From an uncultured Aquimarina sp. (lineage in GTDB: Bacteria > Bacteroidota > Bacteroidia > Flavobacteriales > Flavobacteriaceae): a stretch of 64,000 bases of DNA. The notes below the pieces were generated by a model that saw only the letters and a list, made by a program, of their open reading frames with translations, searched no databases and was not told the DNA's origin. Location of the stretch: NCBI GenBank assembly GCA_947498775.1, contig CANMLL010000004.1, positions 186,001 to 250,000 on the forward strand. Direction: 5' to 3'. The position numbers and the translations under genes were made by a program. This document shows, in pieces, positions 27,234-37,169 of the stretch. Numbering within the stretch: position 1 is the stretch's first letter; every line of letters starts with the position of its first letter.

Positions 27234-28379
27234 TTAGTTTTTGATTAGTTTCTGAGAGTACGTCTCGTATTCCGTAAAGACTTTTACTATATATATTCCC
27301 TTTGTCAAAAAACCTATATTAATTTGCTTCGAAAGATTTGTGTTATTGGTAATTTTTTTTGTGATTACTAATTTTCCCAAAGCATTGTATATAAGAACTT
27401 TCTTTATTTTTTCTGAAGCAGTTATAGCAAACTGATCTGATACTGGATTTGGATACATCAGTATAGTACTATCTCCTTTAAGATTACGACCATTTGTCAA
27501 TCCAAAATCTATTCTTGATCCGGATATAACCTTTGTAGTACTAATAGTTTCGGTAGATATAGTAATGATTTTATTTGTAGGGCAAGATAAATTAGGATCA
27601 ATAATAGCCTTAAACGTGCTACCCTCACGGGCCTTATATCCAGGTTTCATACTGATTTTACCTTCTCTGGCTTTTACGATTAATTTTCCACCGGATAGTA
27701 CATTTCTAGTTACTTGATTAATGCTTTGTGCATTGATATTTATAGTTTGACCATTATTTATAACATTTCCAGTAACGTTAACATTAGAAGATAAACAAGG
27801 GTTGATAAATATGGAAAATTGTACAAGATTTCCAAAATCTGGTGCTAGTTCAGGAATAGTCGGTGGCCTTATGGTGATGTTCAAATTATGTGAGTTAAAC
27901 CTAATAGCCGTATTCACTGCTATAAAGAATGTATGATTACCACTTAAAGAAGTGTCAAAAGGTCCATCTGTAAATCGAAATCCTCTGATATTTTCATTTG
28001 GTTGTCCCAGATTAGTTGAGGCAGGAAAATCTAAAGTAGGATAGCTACCCTGTATTTCTGGTAGATTTGCAATCAGATTGGCGGTATTTAATGTACCGCT
28101 ACTGGCAAAAATACCATGGGCCTCATCTTCATAGATTCTGTAGTTTCCAACTGGTGTATTGTTTCCAGGTACTTCTGTGAAGTTAAAAATACTGTACTCA
28201 ATATATACTTCATCTCCTTCGGTAATATCAGAATTTGTTATCTGATCTATCGGGAAAGATTGTCCGTTTATTTTTAGCTGCACATCAGAAATCTGGAACT
28301 CTGTCGATTGTCCTATCATAAGATTTATAGACAGAACAAAAAGAAGTAATACTATATATGAGATTAATCTCTGCATCAC
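27234..28379 (-). CDS. Secreted T9SS-sorted surface protein
   Basis: The protein has 381 residues with a signal peptide (IVLLLFVLSINLMIGQ). Residues about 25-185 resemble a CARDB/Ig-like domain. About 195-260 form a beta-helical segment (INNGQTININAQ, GGKLIVKAREGKISMKPG) as seen in proteins with bactofilin-like turns. The C-terminal T9SS domain begins LMYPNPVSDQFAI. It shares organisation with the 1132-aa neighbour and is probably expressed with it. Binding partner is unknown. Confidence 0.75.
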   Translation of the reverse strand: MMQRLISYIVLLLFVLSINLMIGQSTEFQISDVQLKINGQSFPIDQITNSDITEGDEVYIEYSIFNFTEVPGNNTPVGNYRIYEDEAHGIFASSGTLNTANLIANLPEIQGSYPTLDFPASTNLGQPNENIRGFRFTDGPFDTSLSGNHTFFIAVNTAIRFNSHNLNITIRPPTIPELAPDFGNLVQFSIFINPCLSSNVNVTGNVINNGQTININAQSINQVTRNVLSGGKLIVKAREGKISMKPGYKAREGSTFKAIIDPNLSCPTNKIITISTETISTTKVISGSRIDFGLTNGRNLKGDSTILMYPNPVSDQFAITASEKIKKVLIYNALGKLVITKKITNNTNLSKQINIGFLTKGIYIVKVFTEYETYSQKLIKN

Positions 28380-28384
28380 TTTTA

Positions 28385-29293
28385 TTATTTAGTTTCTAAG
28401 TTATTCAACTTAGCCTCTAATGTTTTGATGATACTTTCTAACTCTTTCCTTTTTTTGTGTTCTTCCAAAAGATACAATGTAAGTTCTTCTATTTTTTGTA
28501 GTAGTTTACTATCCATCTGCCCAAGGCTTACGCCATTTTCTTCTACTTCTTTGGCAGATGGGATATCTTTAAGATGTCCATTTTCTTTGATATGATTTTC
28601 TACTTCTTCAAGGGTAGGAAGATTGTACTCTTTTTCAAATACAAAATCGGCCCAACCGGTTTCTACAACTACCTCTTTGGCACGTAATTTACCATTTACC
28701 GCTAATTTATAAGAACCAGGACCGTTAGTTCCTATCCCTACATTTCCTCCTTTTCTAATTGTAATTCCATGAGAGTCTGCATTATATTTAAAACTAAAAT
28801 ATCTACTACTTTCTGTAGCGTTAGGAACGTTAAAAATGTCTAAACGGGAATAGTCATCACCATTATCTGAATCGAAGATGATACCATTTCTACCAGAAGG
28901 AGTAGAGAAGGCAATATCTAATGCACCACTTCTAAAATGTGCTTTACCTCTAACATCTAAGTCAATCGTTGGAGATGCGGTATTAATTCCTACTTTTCCA
29001 GTATTAGTAAAGGTCATTATATCTTTTCTATTTTTCCATTTACTGGAATAGCTGTTAAGAGATAACGTATTTGTTTCTTGCCTCATCATAAAAATACTTC
29101 CCGCGCCTCCATTTTTGGCATCGAATAAGATATAAGGAGAATTAGCTCCTCCTGGATTAGAATTAAGTTGTAAGGTAAGACCATTAGATCCAGAACCTCC
29201 GGTGACTACACTTTGTGCATTAATGTTTGTAAAAATTCCTAAAATAATAAGTAAACTAAAGGTTACAATTGAATTGCGTTTCTTGATTTTCAT
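28385..29293 (-). CDS. Secreted tail-fibre-like surface protein with C-terminal coiled coil
   Basis: The protein has 302 residues with a signal peptide ending TNINAQ. Repeats of GKVGINTASPTIDLDVRGKA and GNVGIGTNGPGSYKLAVNGK are the common flavobacterial beta-helical/trimeric fibre motifs. The conserved end module (LEEVENHIKENGHLKDIPSA, then LGQMDSKLLQKIEELTLYLL) is a long coiled coil. There is no intramolecular chaperone catalytic dyad and no T9SS domain. It is the first gene of the three-gene surface operon. Confidence 0.72.
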   Translation of the reverse strand: MKIKKRNSIVTFSLLIILGIFTNINAQSVVTGGSGSNGLTLQLNSNPGGANSPYILFDAKNGGAGSIFMMRQETNTLSLNSYSSKWKNRKDIMTFTNTGKVGINTASPTIDLDVRGKAHFRSGALDIAFSTPSGRNGIIFDSDNGDDYSRLDIFNVPNATESSRYFSFKYNADSHGITIRKGGNVGIGTNGPGSYKLAVNGKLRAKEVVVETGWADFVFEKEYNLPTLEEVENHIKENGHLKDIPSAKEVEENGVSLGQMDSKLLQKIEELTLYLLEEHKKRKELESIIKTLEAKLNNLETK

Positions 29294-29554
29294 AAGTTGA
29301 TTTTTGGTTATATGAATTATATTATGAAGCTCAAATATTTATTTAAAAATGGAGATAGAAAAATAAAAGTGCTGATTGACAAGTGTTTGAGGTTAATGGT
29401 TTCTTTTTGGGATGAATGGTAATAGGGTTGTTATTTACCACAAACCAGAGTGAATTACAAAAAGAATATAAAAGGCGAGAGTTAAAAATTGGGCGTGTCT
29501 AAAAATTTGATTGAGGAAAGAAAATGGCCTCAGAATAGTATTGTTGAAGTCTTT

Positions 29555-30358
29555 CTAAGGATGAATTCTTTCATATGTTTCTAAAATGGTATTTCTTTTA
29601 CTTCGAGAAACCGGAATACTAAAATTTTCTATGAATATTTTAGTATCATTGGCATTACCGGTTATTTTGATATCCTGTTTTAGATTCACAATATATGATT
29701 TATGGCTTCTTGTTATATATAAGATATGATCAACTTGTTCTTCAATACTTTTTAGGGTCAGTCTGATTACTTTTCGTTTCACTTCATTGTCCTTCATAAA
29801 ATAGAACTCCGAATAATTATCAGAAGATTTTATGAATAAAAGCTCATTAGCAAGAAAACTAACTTTTTCTTTTGATTGTTGCCCTTCGATACTAATAATA
29901 TCCTCATATTTTTTTAGAATGTTTTCTTTAGGAAAACTGAAAGAATGTAAACTTGGGAAGAGTTTTAGTTTATTGTTTAGTATGATTATAGGAATGAAAA
30001 TAATGTTTTGGAATAGAAACGTGATTACAAAGGCCTTAAAACTTTCCTGATCAAAAGAAACAGCGTTTGTATATATAAAATCATAAATAATACTGTGTGT
30101 AATGGATACAAAAAGAGATATTAAACTGGAAACAATGACTTGATTAAGCGTATTTCTTTTTACAATATTGTAGGTTAAATATCTTGGTAGTATAAGAATG
30201 AAAAATGAATACAGAATTGAAGTTATCAGAAAATGAGTAATCAATTGAATCAATAGTATTTCATCGGGAATATGTAAAATATCCACAATAGATGCCATCC
30301 ATAAGACTAGAGGGATTCCTAAAGAAAATCCAAAAATGATCAGAATTATTTTTTTCAT
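29555..30358 (-). CDS. Membrane-bound LytTR DNA-binding regulator
   Basis: The protein has 267 residues. Four transmembrane helices occupy residues 5-150. A LytTR domain follows (about 165-265: LLFIKSSDNYSEFYF, ITRSHKSYIVNL, FSIPVSRSKRN), the standard contact strands. There is no receiver domain, so sensing may be membrane-linked or through the TPR protein encoded just upstream (30399-31679). In many Bacteroidota a TPR and LytTR are on one chain; here they are split. Target genes are unknown, with the adjacent surface operon a candidate. Confidence 0.85.
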   Translation of the reverse strand: MKKIILIIFGFSLGIPLVLWMASIVDILHIPDEILLIQLITHFLITSILYSFFILILPRYLTYNIVKRNTLNQVIVSSLISLFVSITHSIIYDFIYTNAVSFDQESFKAFVITFLFQNIIFIPIIILNNKLKLFPSLHSFSFPKENILKKYEDIISIEGQQSKEKVSFLANELLFIKSSDNYSEFYFMKDNEVKRKVIRLTLKSIEEQVDHILYITRSHKSYIVNLKQDIKITGNANDTKIFIENFSIPVSRSKRNTILETYERIHP

Positions 30359-30398
30359 ATGTAATCTTGTTTCATTTTGAAAAGATAACTTTTAGGAC

Positions 30399-31679
30399 TT
30401 ATTTTTTCTGTATAAACCTAATAAAAGCAATTTCAAATAGAAAGATACAAAAGCATACCGATAGAATTTTATAAATACGATTCTGAATTGGAGTGATTTT
30501 AAATTCATGTGATAATGGGATTGTTACGTCTACAATAATTGGATCTCTATTGATAACATCTGCCAGCTCTACCTCATTAGTTTTGTTTAGCAACCTACTT
30601 TGCAATTCGAGATATAATGTATTTAGTTTGTAGATATCTTCAGTTGAGTACATAGTTTTTTCGACTTTGTAGACTTCTATTAGATGCTCACAGGATTTTA
30701 GAGCAGTTTCATTAAGATTATTTTCTAAAGAGAGATCTAAACTTTTTTGAGAATAATAAACAGCAGAGTCAATTAGCTTGTTTTTATGATGAATTTCTCC
30801 TAGTAATAGATAAGTCTGAGCTCTAGATCGATAATCTTCCATTCCATGAAGTTTTACAAGTGACTTATGGCAATAAGTAAGAGCTTTTGGTAATTTATTC
30901 TGTTTAAGATAGATTCTTCCGAAACCTTGAAGCCCCGCAACAATACCAATTTTGTCATTCATTTTCTCAAAAAGATCATATGCGGTGGTATTATAATATA
31001 AAGCCTCATTAGGTTTATTGAGTTCACAATAGGCCTCTCCAAGATTAAAATATAAAATGGGAATGCCTCGATCAGTTGTATCCTTTTTGTTTTTCTTTTC
31101 TAATAATTCCAGATAAATATCTTTTGCTTTGCTATGATTATCCATACTTTGATGTAGGATTCCTTTCAGGCTCATAATATGTCTTACTGTTCTCTGGGCA
31201 TTAGCTTTGAGGGCAATTTTTTCGGCCTTAGAATAGTGCTGTAAGGCAGCATTTACTTCTTGCAAATTACCATATACAATTCCCATACTTAAATGTACAC
31301 CACATAAATTTTCTTCAATATCTCTAATCTCATTTTCATTCGTTGCTTCGATTAGTAAAGAATGTGAAAGTTTTAATGCTTCTATATAATTAGAAAGTGC
31401 CTTCATGTATTTACCTTCAGAACTTAGCGTCATCCCTATACCGGTAAGGATTTTCACTTTACCTTTAGTGTATCCTATGCTATCACTAAGAGCTAAAGCC
31501 TCTTTAAGAAATAGCTTCACTGTATCTCGATTAGAATATCGGTATTTATAGTATAATTTGTTTAAAGAATCTATTCGACATTCTATAGATTCGATTGTTG
31601 AGTTGGTTAAACCTCGTTTTTGAGTATAAGAAGCATTAACATTTAGCAAGCTTATGAGAATAAGAAAAAAGAATTTCAT
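30399..31679 (-). CDS. Secreted/periplasmic TPR sensor-like protein with C-terminal TM helix
   Basis: Starting at the ATG at 31679 the product has 426 residues with a signal peptide (MKFFFLILISLLNVNASYTQ). An upstream ATG at 31718 would bury that signal. Tetratricopeptide repeats fill about residues 50-350 (GMTLSSEGKYMKALSNYIEA, ALQHYSKAEKIA, GRIYLKQNKLPKALTYCHKS). A terminal hydrophobic helix (ILSVCFCIFLFEIAFI) ends the chain without the DNA-binding domain usual for this architecture. That domain is in the next gene, so the two likely act as a split sensor. Confidence 0.78.
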   Translation of the reverse strand: MKFFFLILISLLNVNASYTQKRGLTNSTIESIECRIDSLNKLYYKYRYSNRDTVKLFLKEALALSDSIGYTKGKVKILTGIGMTLSSEGKYMKALSNYIEALKLSHSLLIEATNENEIRDIEENLCGVHLSMGIVYGNLQEVNAALQHYSKAEKIALKANAQRTVRHIMSLKGILHQSMDNHSKAKDIYLELLEKKNKKDTTDRGIPILYFNLGEAYCELNKPNEALYYNTTAYDLFEKMNDKIGIVAGLQGFGRIYLKQNKLPKALTYCHKSLVKLHGMEDYRSRAQTYLLLGEIHHKNKLIDSAVYYSQKSLDLSLENNLNETALKSCEHLIEVYKVEKTMYSTEDIYKLNTLYLELQSRLLNKTNEVELADVINRDPIIVDVTIPLSHEFKITPIQNRIYKILSVCFCIFLFEIAFIRFIQKK

Positions 31680-31897
31680 CCTTAATTCTGAATAAAGAGG
31701 GAAGTAGTTTTTTGGCATAATTAGGTTTTATATCATTGTAGATTCTGAATTAATCTTCTTTGTATATATGTATTTGAGTTCTTATACAAAAAACAATCAT
31801 ACCTTCAAACAGCTTAATAAAATAATGATTATTAAATCTTTGAAGTATCTCAAAATTAGAGAATACTTTTCAAAAGATGTATCATTAAATGGATATT

Positions 31898-33301
31898 TTA
31901 CTTTTGAAGAAATTTACTGAAGACCAGATACAAAACTCCGCAACTTAACCACGCCGGTAAGGTTACAAATGATAAAAACACATCATATTGTTTCGAAATG
32001 AAGTAAAAAATACCGAAGCTAATGCCCCATGCCAATAAAACGGATAGATTGAAGTTAATTTTCTTTTCTTCGGCATAAAAAGGAATAATACCCATCTTTT
32101 TTCCATAGAAATATTCAAAAACAATAATAGCACCCATAGGAGCCAGGATAAAACCATACAGGGCAACGAAGCCTAGTAATTTCATAGCAAAAGCCGGAAA
32201 AATACCTGCCAAAGTAGCTATGGATCCAGCTAGGATGGTGACCCAAAAGGTAGAAACTTTGGGTATAATTGCCTGAAAAGCTAATCCCGCTCTGTATATA
32301 GTGGGATTTGCAGTAGTCCATCCCGCAAGTATTACAGCTATAATACCAAATATACCGATGGCATTATTGGCAAGAGGTCCGGGGGCTACTGTAGGAGCTT
32401 CACCATTGCTCAATAAAGTCTGAGCTTCTGGAGTTTTAAGGTACACGGCATATAATAAGGCAGCCGCAATCCATGCCATATAATGACCAACATACATTCC
32501 CGCTGCCGTTGTCCAACCAGATGAAGATGACTTAGCAAAGCGGAATACAGAAAGATCAGACATTCCTATATGCATAGCGGCATTACAAAACCAAGACCAT
32601 AATACCACATGCCAGAAAGTAAACTTAACTTGTCCGGGAAAAGGCTCAGAACCTTCTCCCCAAATTGCCCAGAAATCATCAAAACTTTTTACACCTAATT
32701 GATTTAATGCAACGATCCCACATGCTAAAAAAGCTAACACTATAATTGGAGACATCCAGTTAGCAGCTTTGGATACGGTATCATATCCTCTGGCGGCAAT
32801 TATAGAAATTACTGTGCCGATAATGACTACAATGATCACCCAGGTTATGCCATTGGGCATGGTATCGGTAAGTTTTGGCATTTCCATATCAAATGGGACT
32901 CCTACCGCGGTTGCAGATACTGTGATCATGGCTCCTGCCAAAAAGCAGAATAATACTCCGTTGGCAAGATTATATGTAGTGACCAGATTTTTTCCGCAGA
33001 TTTTTTCAAGATGGTAATACAAAGTAAGTCTGTTTTTTACTGCAATTTCGGCTGTTAGAAATCGCCAGCTTAGTACTGCGAGTAAATTACCAATGAGTAA
33101 TCCTACTATTAAGTCAAAGGCACTAACCCCTGCTGTAAGAAATAGGGGACCAATCATAAATTCGGTTCCTGCAGCATGCTCTCCGGCATACATACCCAAA
33201 AAACTTTTCCAACCTTTCCAACTACTTTTGGGAACAGGTTCCCTTTCAAATTCTCCACCGGCTATTTCTTCGATTTCTTCTTCTATATTGAATTGACTCA
33301 T
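31898..33301 (-). CDS. NCS1/purine-cytosine permease family transporter in the rhamnose operon
   Basis: The protein has 467 residues with 12 predicted membrane helices. The N-terminal segment GWKSFLGMYAGEHAAGTEFM and the helix pair ARGYDTVSKAANWMSPIIV follow the CodB-like pattern. It is the last gene of a tight five-gene rhamnose operon (17-bp gap), so I infer it imports L-rhamnose or a related product rather than a nucleobase. That is unusual for this family. Its last 149 bp are duplicated at 21011-21159. Confidence 0.75.
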   Translation of the reverse strand: MSQFNIEEEIEEIAGGEFEREPVPKSSWKGWKSFLGMYAGEHAAGTEFMIGPLFLTAGVSAFDLIVGLLIGNLLAVLSWRFLTAEIAVKNRLTLYYHLEKICGKNLVTTYNLANGVLFCFLAGAMITVSATAVGVPFDMEMPKLTDTMPNGITWVIIVVIIGTVISIIAARGYDTVSKAANWMSPIIVLAFLACGIVALNQLGVKSFDDFWAIWGEGSEPFPGQVKFTFWHVVLWSWFCNAAMHIGMSDLSVFRFAKSSSSGWTTAAGMYVGHYMAWIAAALLYAVYLKTPEAQTLLSNGEAPTVAPGPLANNAIGIFGIIAVILAGWTTANPTIYRAGLAFQAIIPKVSTFWVTILAGSIATLAGIFPAFAMKLLGFVALYGFILAPMGAIIVFEYFYGKKMGIIPFYAEEKKINFNLSVLLAWGISFGIFYFISKQYDVFLSFVTLPAWLSCGVLYLVFSKFLQK

Positions 33302-33318
33302 ATTCTTTCTACAATAAA

Positions 33319-34467
33319 CTAAATTATCAAATGATTATGGAAATCTTCAGTACGCTCACAACAGATTTGTTCCATCACCTGTTGCAATTGTGTTTTGATG
33401 AGAGATATTGTGTGATTTCCGCCTTCTTTACCTAGAGCTGATACCCCATACATAAAGGATCTGCCCATAAATGTGAATTGAGCACCACTTGCCATCGCTC
33501 TTGCAATATCAGGGCCAGATCGCAGTCCACTATCCATCATTACTGTGATTTTATCTCCATATTTTTCTGCAATACCTCGTAAAGGTTTTATGGTTGATTG
33601 TCCTGCATCCAGTTGTCGTCCGCCATGATTTGAAACAATGATTCCGTCTAATCCTAATTTAATTGCTTTTTCGGTATCAGCTTCGCTAGCCACTCCTTTA
33701 AGCACTATTTTACCTTTCCATAGCTCTCTAATAGGTGCTATTTTTTCTTCATTGAGTCTTCCGCTAAAGGTTATGTCCATAAACTGGCCAAGAGCGCTCA
33801 GATTAAGATTTTTGGGCATATAGGGCTTTAGGGTTTCAAAATTGGGCTGACCCTGAATCAAAGTTTGTAACGCCCATTTGGGTTTACCAAGAATTTGTAA
33901 AATATTTTGTATCGACATTTTTGGGGGCATCGCTAAACCATTTCGTATATCTCTGGGGCGAAACCCGAAGGTAGGAACGTCGCATAGCAATACTAACACA
34001 GGACATCCTGCTGAGGCAGCCCTGTTAATAATATCATCTCTTAATCTATTTTCGGTTGGATGATATAATTGGAACCAGGCATTGCCTTCAGTAATTTTGC
34101 TAATACGTTCTATGCTACTGGTGGTGACCGTACTTAGAACAAACGGAATATTATGATCGTAAGCAGCTTTTGCCAGAATCTCAGGAGCATTGGGCCACAT
34201 TAATCCTTGTAAACCTATTGGTGCAATGCCAAACGGCGCATCATAGGTTACTCCAAACAGCTCGGTTTTTATATCAGATCCAGAATGTTTGCTTAAGTAG
34301 TTAGGTCTAAGTTCTACCTGTTGTATGTCAGAGCGGTTCCTTAACAGATTTACATCTTCATTACAACCACCATCTAAATATTCAAAAGCGAATTTTGGAA
34401 TGCGTTTTTTTGCTTTATTCCTTAGATCATCAATTGATGGATATTGTGTGTTGTATTTCCATTTCAT
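33319..34467 (-). CDS. lldD: FMN-dependent alpha-hydroxy-acid oxidase/dehydrogenase (L-lactate dehydrogenase-like)
   Basis: The protein has 382 residues. This TIM-barrel flavoenzyme oxidises L-2-hydroxy acids. Motifs include FEYLDGGCNED (flavin pocket), APIGLQGLMWPNAE-like APIGLQGLMWPNAPE, and the active-site SNHGGRQLD with the catalytic His. Its place in the rhamnose operon fits oxidation of L-lactate, formed from L-lactaldehyde, to pyruvate. Other hydroxy acids are possible. Confidence 0.82.
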   Translation of the reverse strand: MKWKYNTQYPSIDDLRNKAKKRIPKFAFEYLDGGCNEDVNLLRNRSDIQQVELRPNYLSKHSGSDIKTELFGVTYDAPFGIAPIGLQGLMWPNAPEILAKAAYDHNIPFVLSTVTTSSIERISKITEGNAWFQLYHPTENRLRDDIINRAASAGCPVLVLLCDVPTFGFRPRDIRNGLAMPPKMSIQNILQILGKPKWALQTLIQGQPNFETLKPYMPKNLNLSALGQFMDITFSGRLNEEKIAPIRELWKGKIVLKGVASEADTEKAIKLGLDGIIVSNHGGRQLDAGQSTIKPLRGIAEKYGDKITVMMDSGLRSGPDIARAMASGAQFTFMGRSFMYGVSALGKEGGNHTISLIKTQLQQVMEQICCERTEDFHNHLII

Positions 34468-34482
34468 ACTAGAGGGTATTAA

Positions 34483-35868
34483 TTATATAGGTTGTAATAC
34501 TGGTGGTTGTAGTTTTTTCATTTGATAATTGTCTTTCAAGAATCTTGAATTAAGTTTATGATCAGAAATTACCATAGCAGCACCTAGTGCAGAACCTAAT
34601 GGTGATTTGGTGGTTCGGACTTTATATTTTTTAAAGTGTAGGGCGACTAGCTTGATAAAAATTTCATTATCTGTAAACCCTCCATCAATATATATCTTCT
34701 TAATTTTACTAGTGCCAATGGCTAATCGCGTTGTTTTGACCTGAATGGCAACTAATTCAATCATAAGTTGGTGATAGGCGATATCGAAAGAAGAAAATAT
34801 GGATAAATCAGTTTCTGAAACCTTATCATCCCTGTCGATGCGTATTTCCTCAAATCTAAAGTATCTTTTCTTTTGATCCTTTAGTTTAAGATACAAGTTG
34901 ATGTCAAATCCAATGGTTTTATGATAATCTTTATCTTTATTGAAATATTTGCTAAGTTTTTTTACTTGTAACGTGTATTCTTGTCCCATAAAAAAACGAG
35001 TGGCACGTACAGGTTTTCCATCAACTTTAAGATAATTTAGGCAATTGCTTTTAATATCCTTTTTAGATAATGATTCAGTACTAAAAGCATTTAATGTAAT
35101 ACTCCAAGTTCCGGTGGAAATAAGGATAAATGGTTTTTTTTCTCCTAATAAATAAGGAATTAGTGCCGAAGAACTATCATGAATTCCAACACCTATTCTA
35201 ATTCTTTTGTTATTATAAATCATATTGAAGCTGGTCTGAGTGGGAACTATAAAAGGAAACTTCGTATCAATTCCTTGATTTATTACCCAATTATGATAGG
35301 TATTCTTATTATAATCCCATAGTGCGGTATGACAACCGGTACTAGTAAATTCGCTTACCGGAATTCCTGTAAATAAAAAAGATAAATATTGTGGGAAATG
35401 AAGAGAATATCTAATAGTAGAGAATACCCCTGGCCGAGTATGCTTTAACCAATACAGTTGCATCCCCGAATTAAGCATTTCTGCCATAGGAGAAGCTGTT
35501 GCTGTTGCAATAGTTAAAGGATCGCCATGATCATGGTAAAAAGCTGCCGTAATTTCTTCAGGCAATGGTTTTAGGTAATTGTACAAGTGTGTTAGTACAT
35601 TACCTTTTTTATCCAGATGTACAAAGCTTGCTCCATAGGTTGAGAAGTTAATCGATTCAATATCATACTTTTCGGCAGAAAGGATTCGATTAAAAAGATC
35701 TTTCAACCATTTCTGAAGTTCAGGTAAATTTTCAGTAGGAAAACCGTCTTCATCTTCGATCTCTGTAAATTGGGTATATTCTTTATATACTTCTTTATAA
35801 TCTGAATCAAGGAGAAAGAACTTCTTATTGGTTTTTCCGATATCAAAAACTGCCGTGACCTTTTTCAT
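34483..35868 (-). CDS. rhaB: L-rhamnulokinase (FGGY family)
   Basis: The protein has 461 residues with two FGGY sugar-kinase domains. The N-terminal phosphate-1 motif is AVFDIGKTNKKFFLLD. The C-terminal ATP-binding parts include ISTGTWSITLN and YIDGGFTDNEIF. GVGIHDSSSALIPYL carries the catalytic Asp position. It phosphorylates L-rhamnulose to L-rhamnulose-1-phosphate. It lies 6 bp after the isomerase gene. The function rests on operon context plus family. Confidence 0.82.
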   Translation of the reverse strand: MKKVTAVFDIGKTNKKFFLLDSDYKEVYKEYTQFTEIEDEDGFPTENLPELQKWLKDLFNRILSAEKYDIESINFSTYGASFVHLDKKGNVLTHLYNYLKPLPEEITAAFYHDHGDPLTIATATASPMAEMLNSGMQLYWLKHTRPGVFSTIRYSLHFPQYLSFLFTGIPVSEFTSTGCHTALWDYNKNTYHNWVINQGIDTKFPFIVPTQTSFNMIYNNKRIRIGVGIHDSSSALIPYLLGEKKPFILISTGTWSITLNAFSTESLSKKDIKSNCLNYLKVDGKPVRATRFFMGQEYTLQVKKLSKYFNKDKDYHKTIGFDINLYLKLKDQKKRYFRFEEIRIDRDDKVSETDLSIFSSFDIAYHQLMIELVAIQVKTTRLAIGTSKIKKIYIDGGFTDNEIFIKLVALHFKKYKVRTTKSPLGSALGAAMVISDHKLNSRFLKDNYQMKKLQPPVLQPI

Positions 35869-35874
35869 GAGTTC

Positions 35875-37155
35875 TTATAATCCAGTTGCGGTTGATTTTT
35901 TTCCACGCTCTTTGATGAGGTTTTTTCTAACATTCAACTCTCGATAGGTGGCCAAAGGATCAATTGAGGCTTGCGCTTGTAATCTGGATTCTCTTATCAA
36001 AGGTCGAACATCGGTTCTATAAGCATCTTGTAAAATCTCTTGACAAGCAACAACATCTTGTGTTTCTTGAGCCTCTCTAAGTTTCTTTTGATCTATCAGT
36101 AATGCTTGGGCATAGGCAATTAAAATAGCCTCTAAGGATTGTATTAAATCCTCTAATGGATCCTTGGTGTTATGACTTGCATCAATCATCCAGGAAAGTT
36201 CGGGGTTTTGAGGATTATTCTCCATTCCAAAAACCAGCTCATTAAAAATTAAGAATAGGGCATAGGGTTTTATGGAGCCCACTGTTAAGTCGTCATCTCC
36301 ATATTTACTATCGTTAAAATGAAAACCTCCTAGTTTACCTTTGTATAGTAACGTAGCGACAATCTGCTCGATATTGGTATTGGGTAAATGATGTCCTAGA
36401 TCTACCAGGGTAAAGGCTTTATCTCCGCAGCTTTCTGCTAACATTAGAGAAGTGCCCCAATCCTGAATCACTGTACTATAGAAATTAGGTTCGTAGGGTT
36501 TGTATTCTATAAATAGTTTCCAATCATCGGGTAGCGATTGATATATCTGTTGAAGGCTATCCTGAGTATTCTTTAGTACTCTTTGAAAATTGTTTTGTCC
36601 GGGAAAATTAGCACCATCTGCCAACCAAACCGTAATGCTTTTTGAGCCTAATTTTTGGCCAATATCAATGACTTCAATGTTATGTTGTATCGCATGTTCT
36701 CTAGCGGCTTTATTTATATTGGATAAGGAACCAAATTTATAGCTTTCTTTTGCATTTGGTGGATCCTGAAATGTATTAGAATTTACAGCATCAAAAATGA
36801 TGTTATTAGAGGCGGCTTTTTCTTTTATTGCCTTATAATCTTTGGGAATATCCCAAGGGATATGCAGTGATACAGCACCAGCAGTATTGGTGAGTGCATT
36901 AAGGATGCCAATGTCATCTATTTTTTGTTCTAAGGATGCCGGTTCTCCTCCAAAAGAGAATCTTCCGAATCGAGTACCGCCTGCACCTAAGGCCCAGCTA
37001 GGTATTGCAACCTGAAAAGTCTTAAGTTTTTCAATGATATTTTGACCATCGATACCTTTATTTTGAAGCTGATTTGCTATAGCATCTAACTGAATAAGAT
37101 GTTTTGTTTCTACACCTTTGTTAAGATCGATGATTTTATTTTTGTCTATTTTCAT
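35875..37155 (-). CDS. rhaI: L-rhamnose isomerase (RhaI type)
   Basis: The protein has 426 residues in the xylose-isomerase-like TIM-barrel family. It converts L-rhamnose to L-rhamnulose. Recognisable segments are IPSWALGAGGTRFGRF near the N-terminus and metal-site residues in FIEYKPYEP, LVDLGHHLPNTN and GGFHFNDSKYGDDD. Length and motifs match the Pseudomonas stutzeri-type RhaI rather than E. coli RhaA. It is 14 bp after the aldolase gene. Confidence 0.9.
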   Translation of the reverse strand: MKIDKNKIIDLNKGVETKHLIQLDAIANQLQNKGIDGQNIIEKLKTFQVAIPSWALGAGGTRFGRFSFGGEPASLEQKIDDIGILNALTNTAGAVSLHIPWDIPKDYKAIKEKAASNNIIFDAVNSNTFQDPPNAKESYKFGSLSNINKAAREHAIQHNIEVIDIGQKLGSKSITVWLADGANFPGQNNFQRVLKNTQDSLQQIYQSLPDDWKLFIEYKPYEPNFYSTVIQDWGTSLMLAESCGDKAFTLVDLGHHLPNTNIEQIVATLLYKGKLGGFHFNDSKYGDDDLTVGSIKPYALFLIFNELVFGMENNPQNPELSWMIDASHNTKDPLEDLIQSLEAILIAYAQALLIDQKKLREAQETQDVVACQEILQDAYRTDVRPLIRESRLQAQASIDPLATYRELNVRKNLIKERGKKSTATGL

Positions 37156-37169
37156 TATAGATATTGGTA

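Noticed and set aside
32115..32321. ORFs inside the permease gene on the same strand in another frame (also 31963-32166).
   Set aside because: They are shadows of the NCS1 permease; helix pattern and codon choice support only the main frame.
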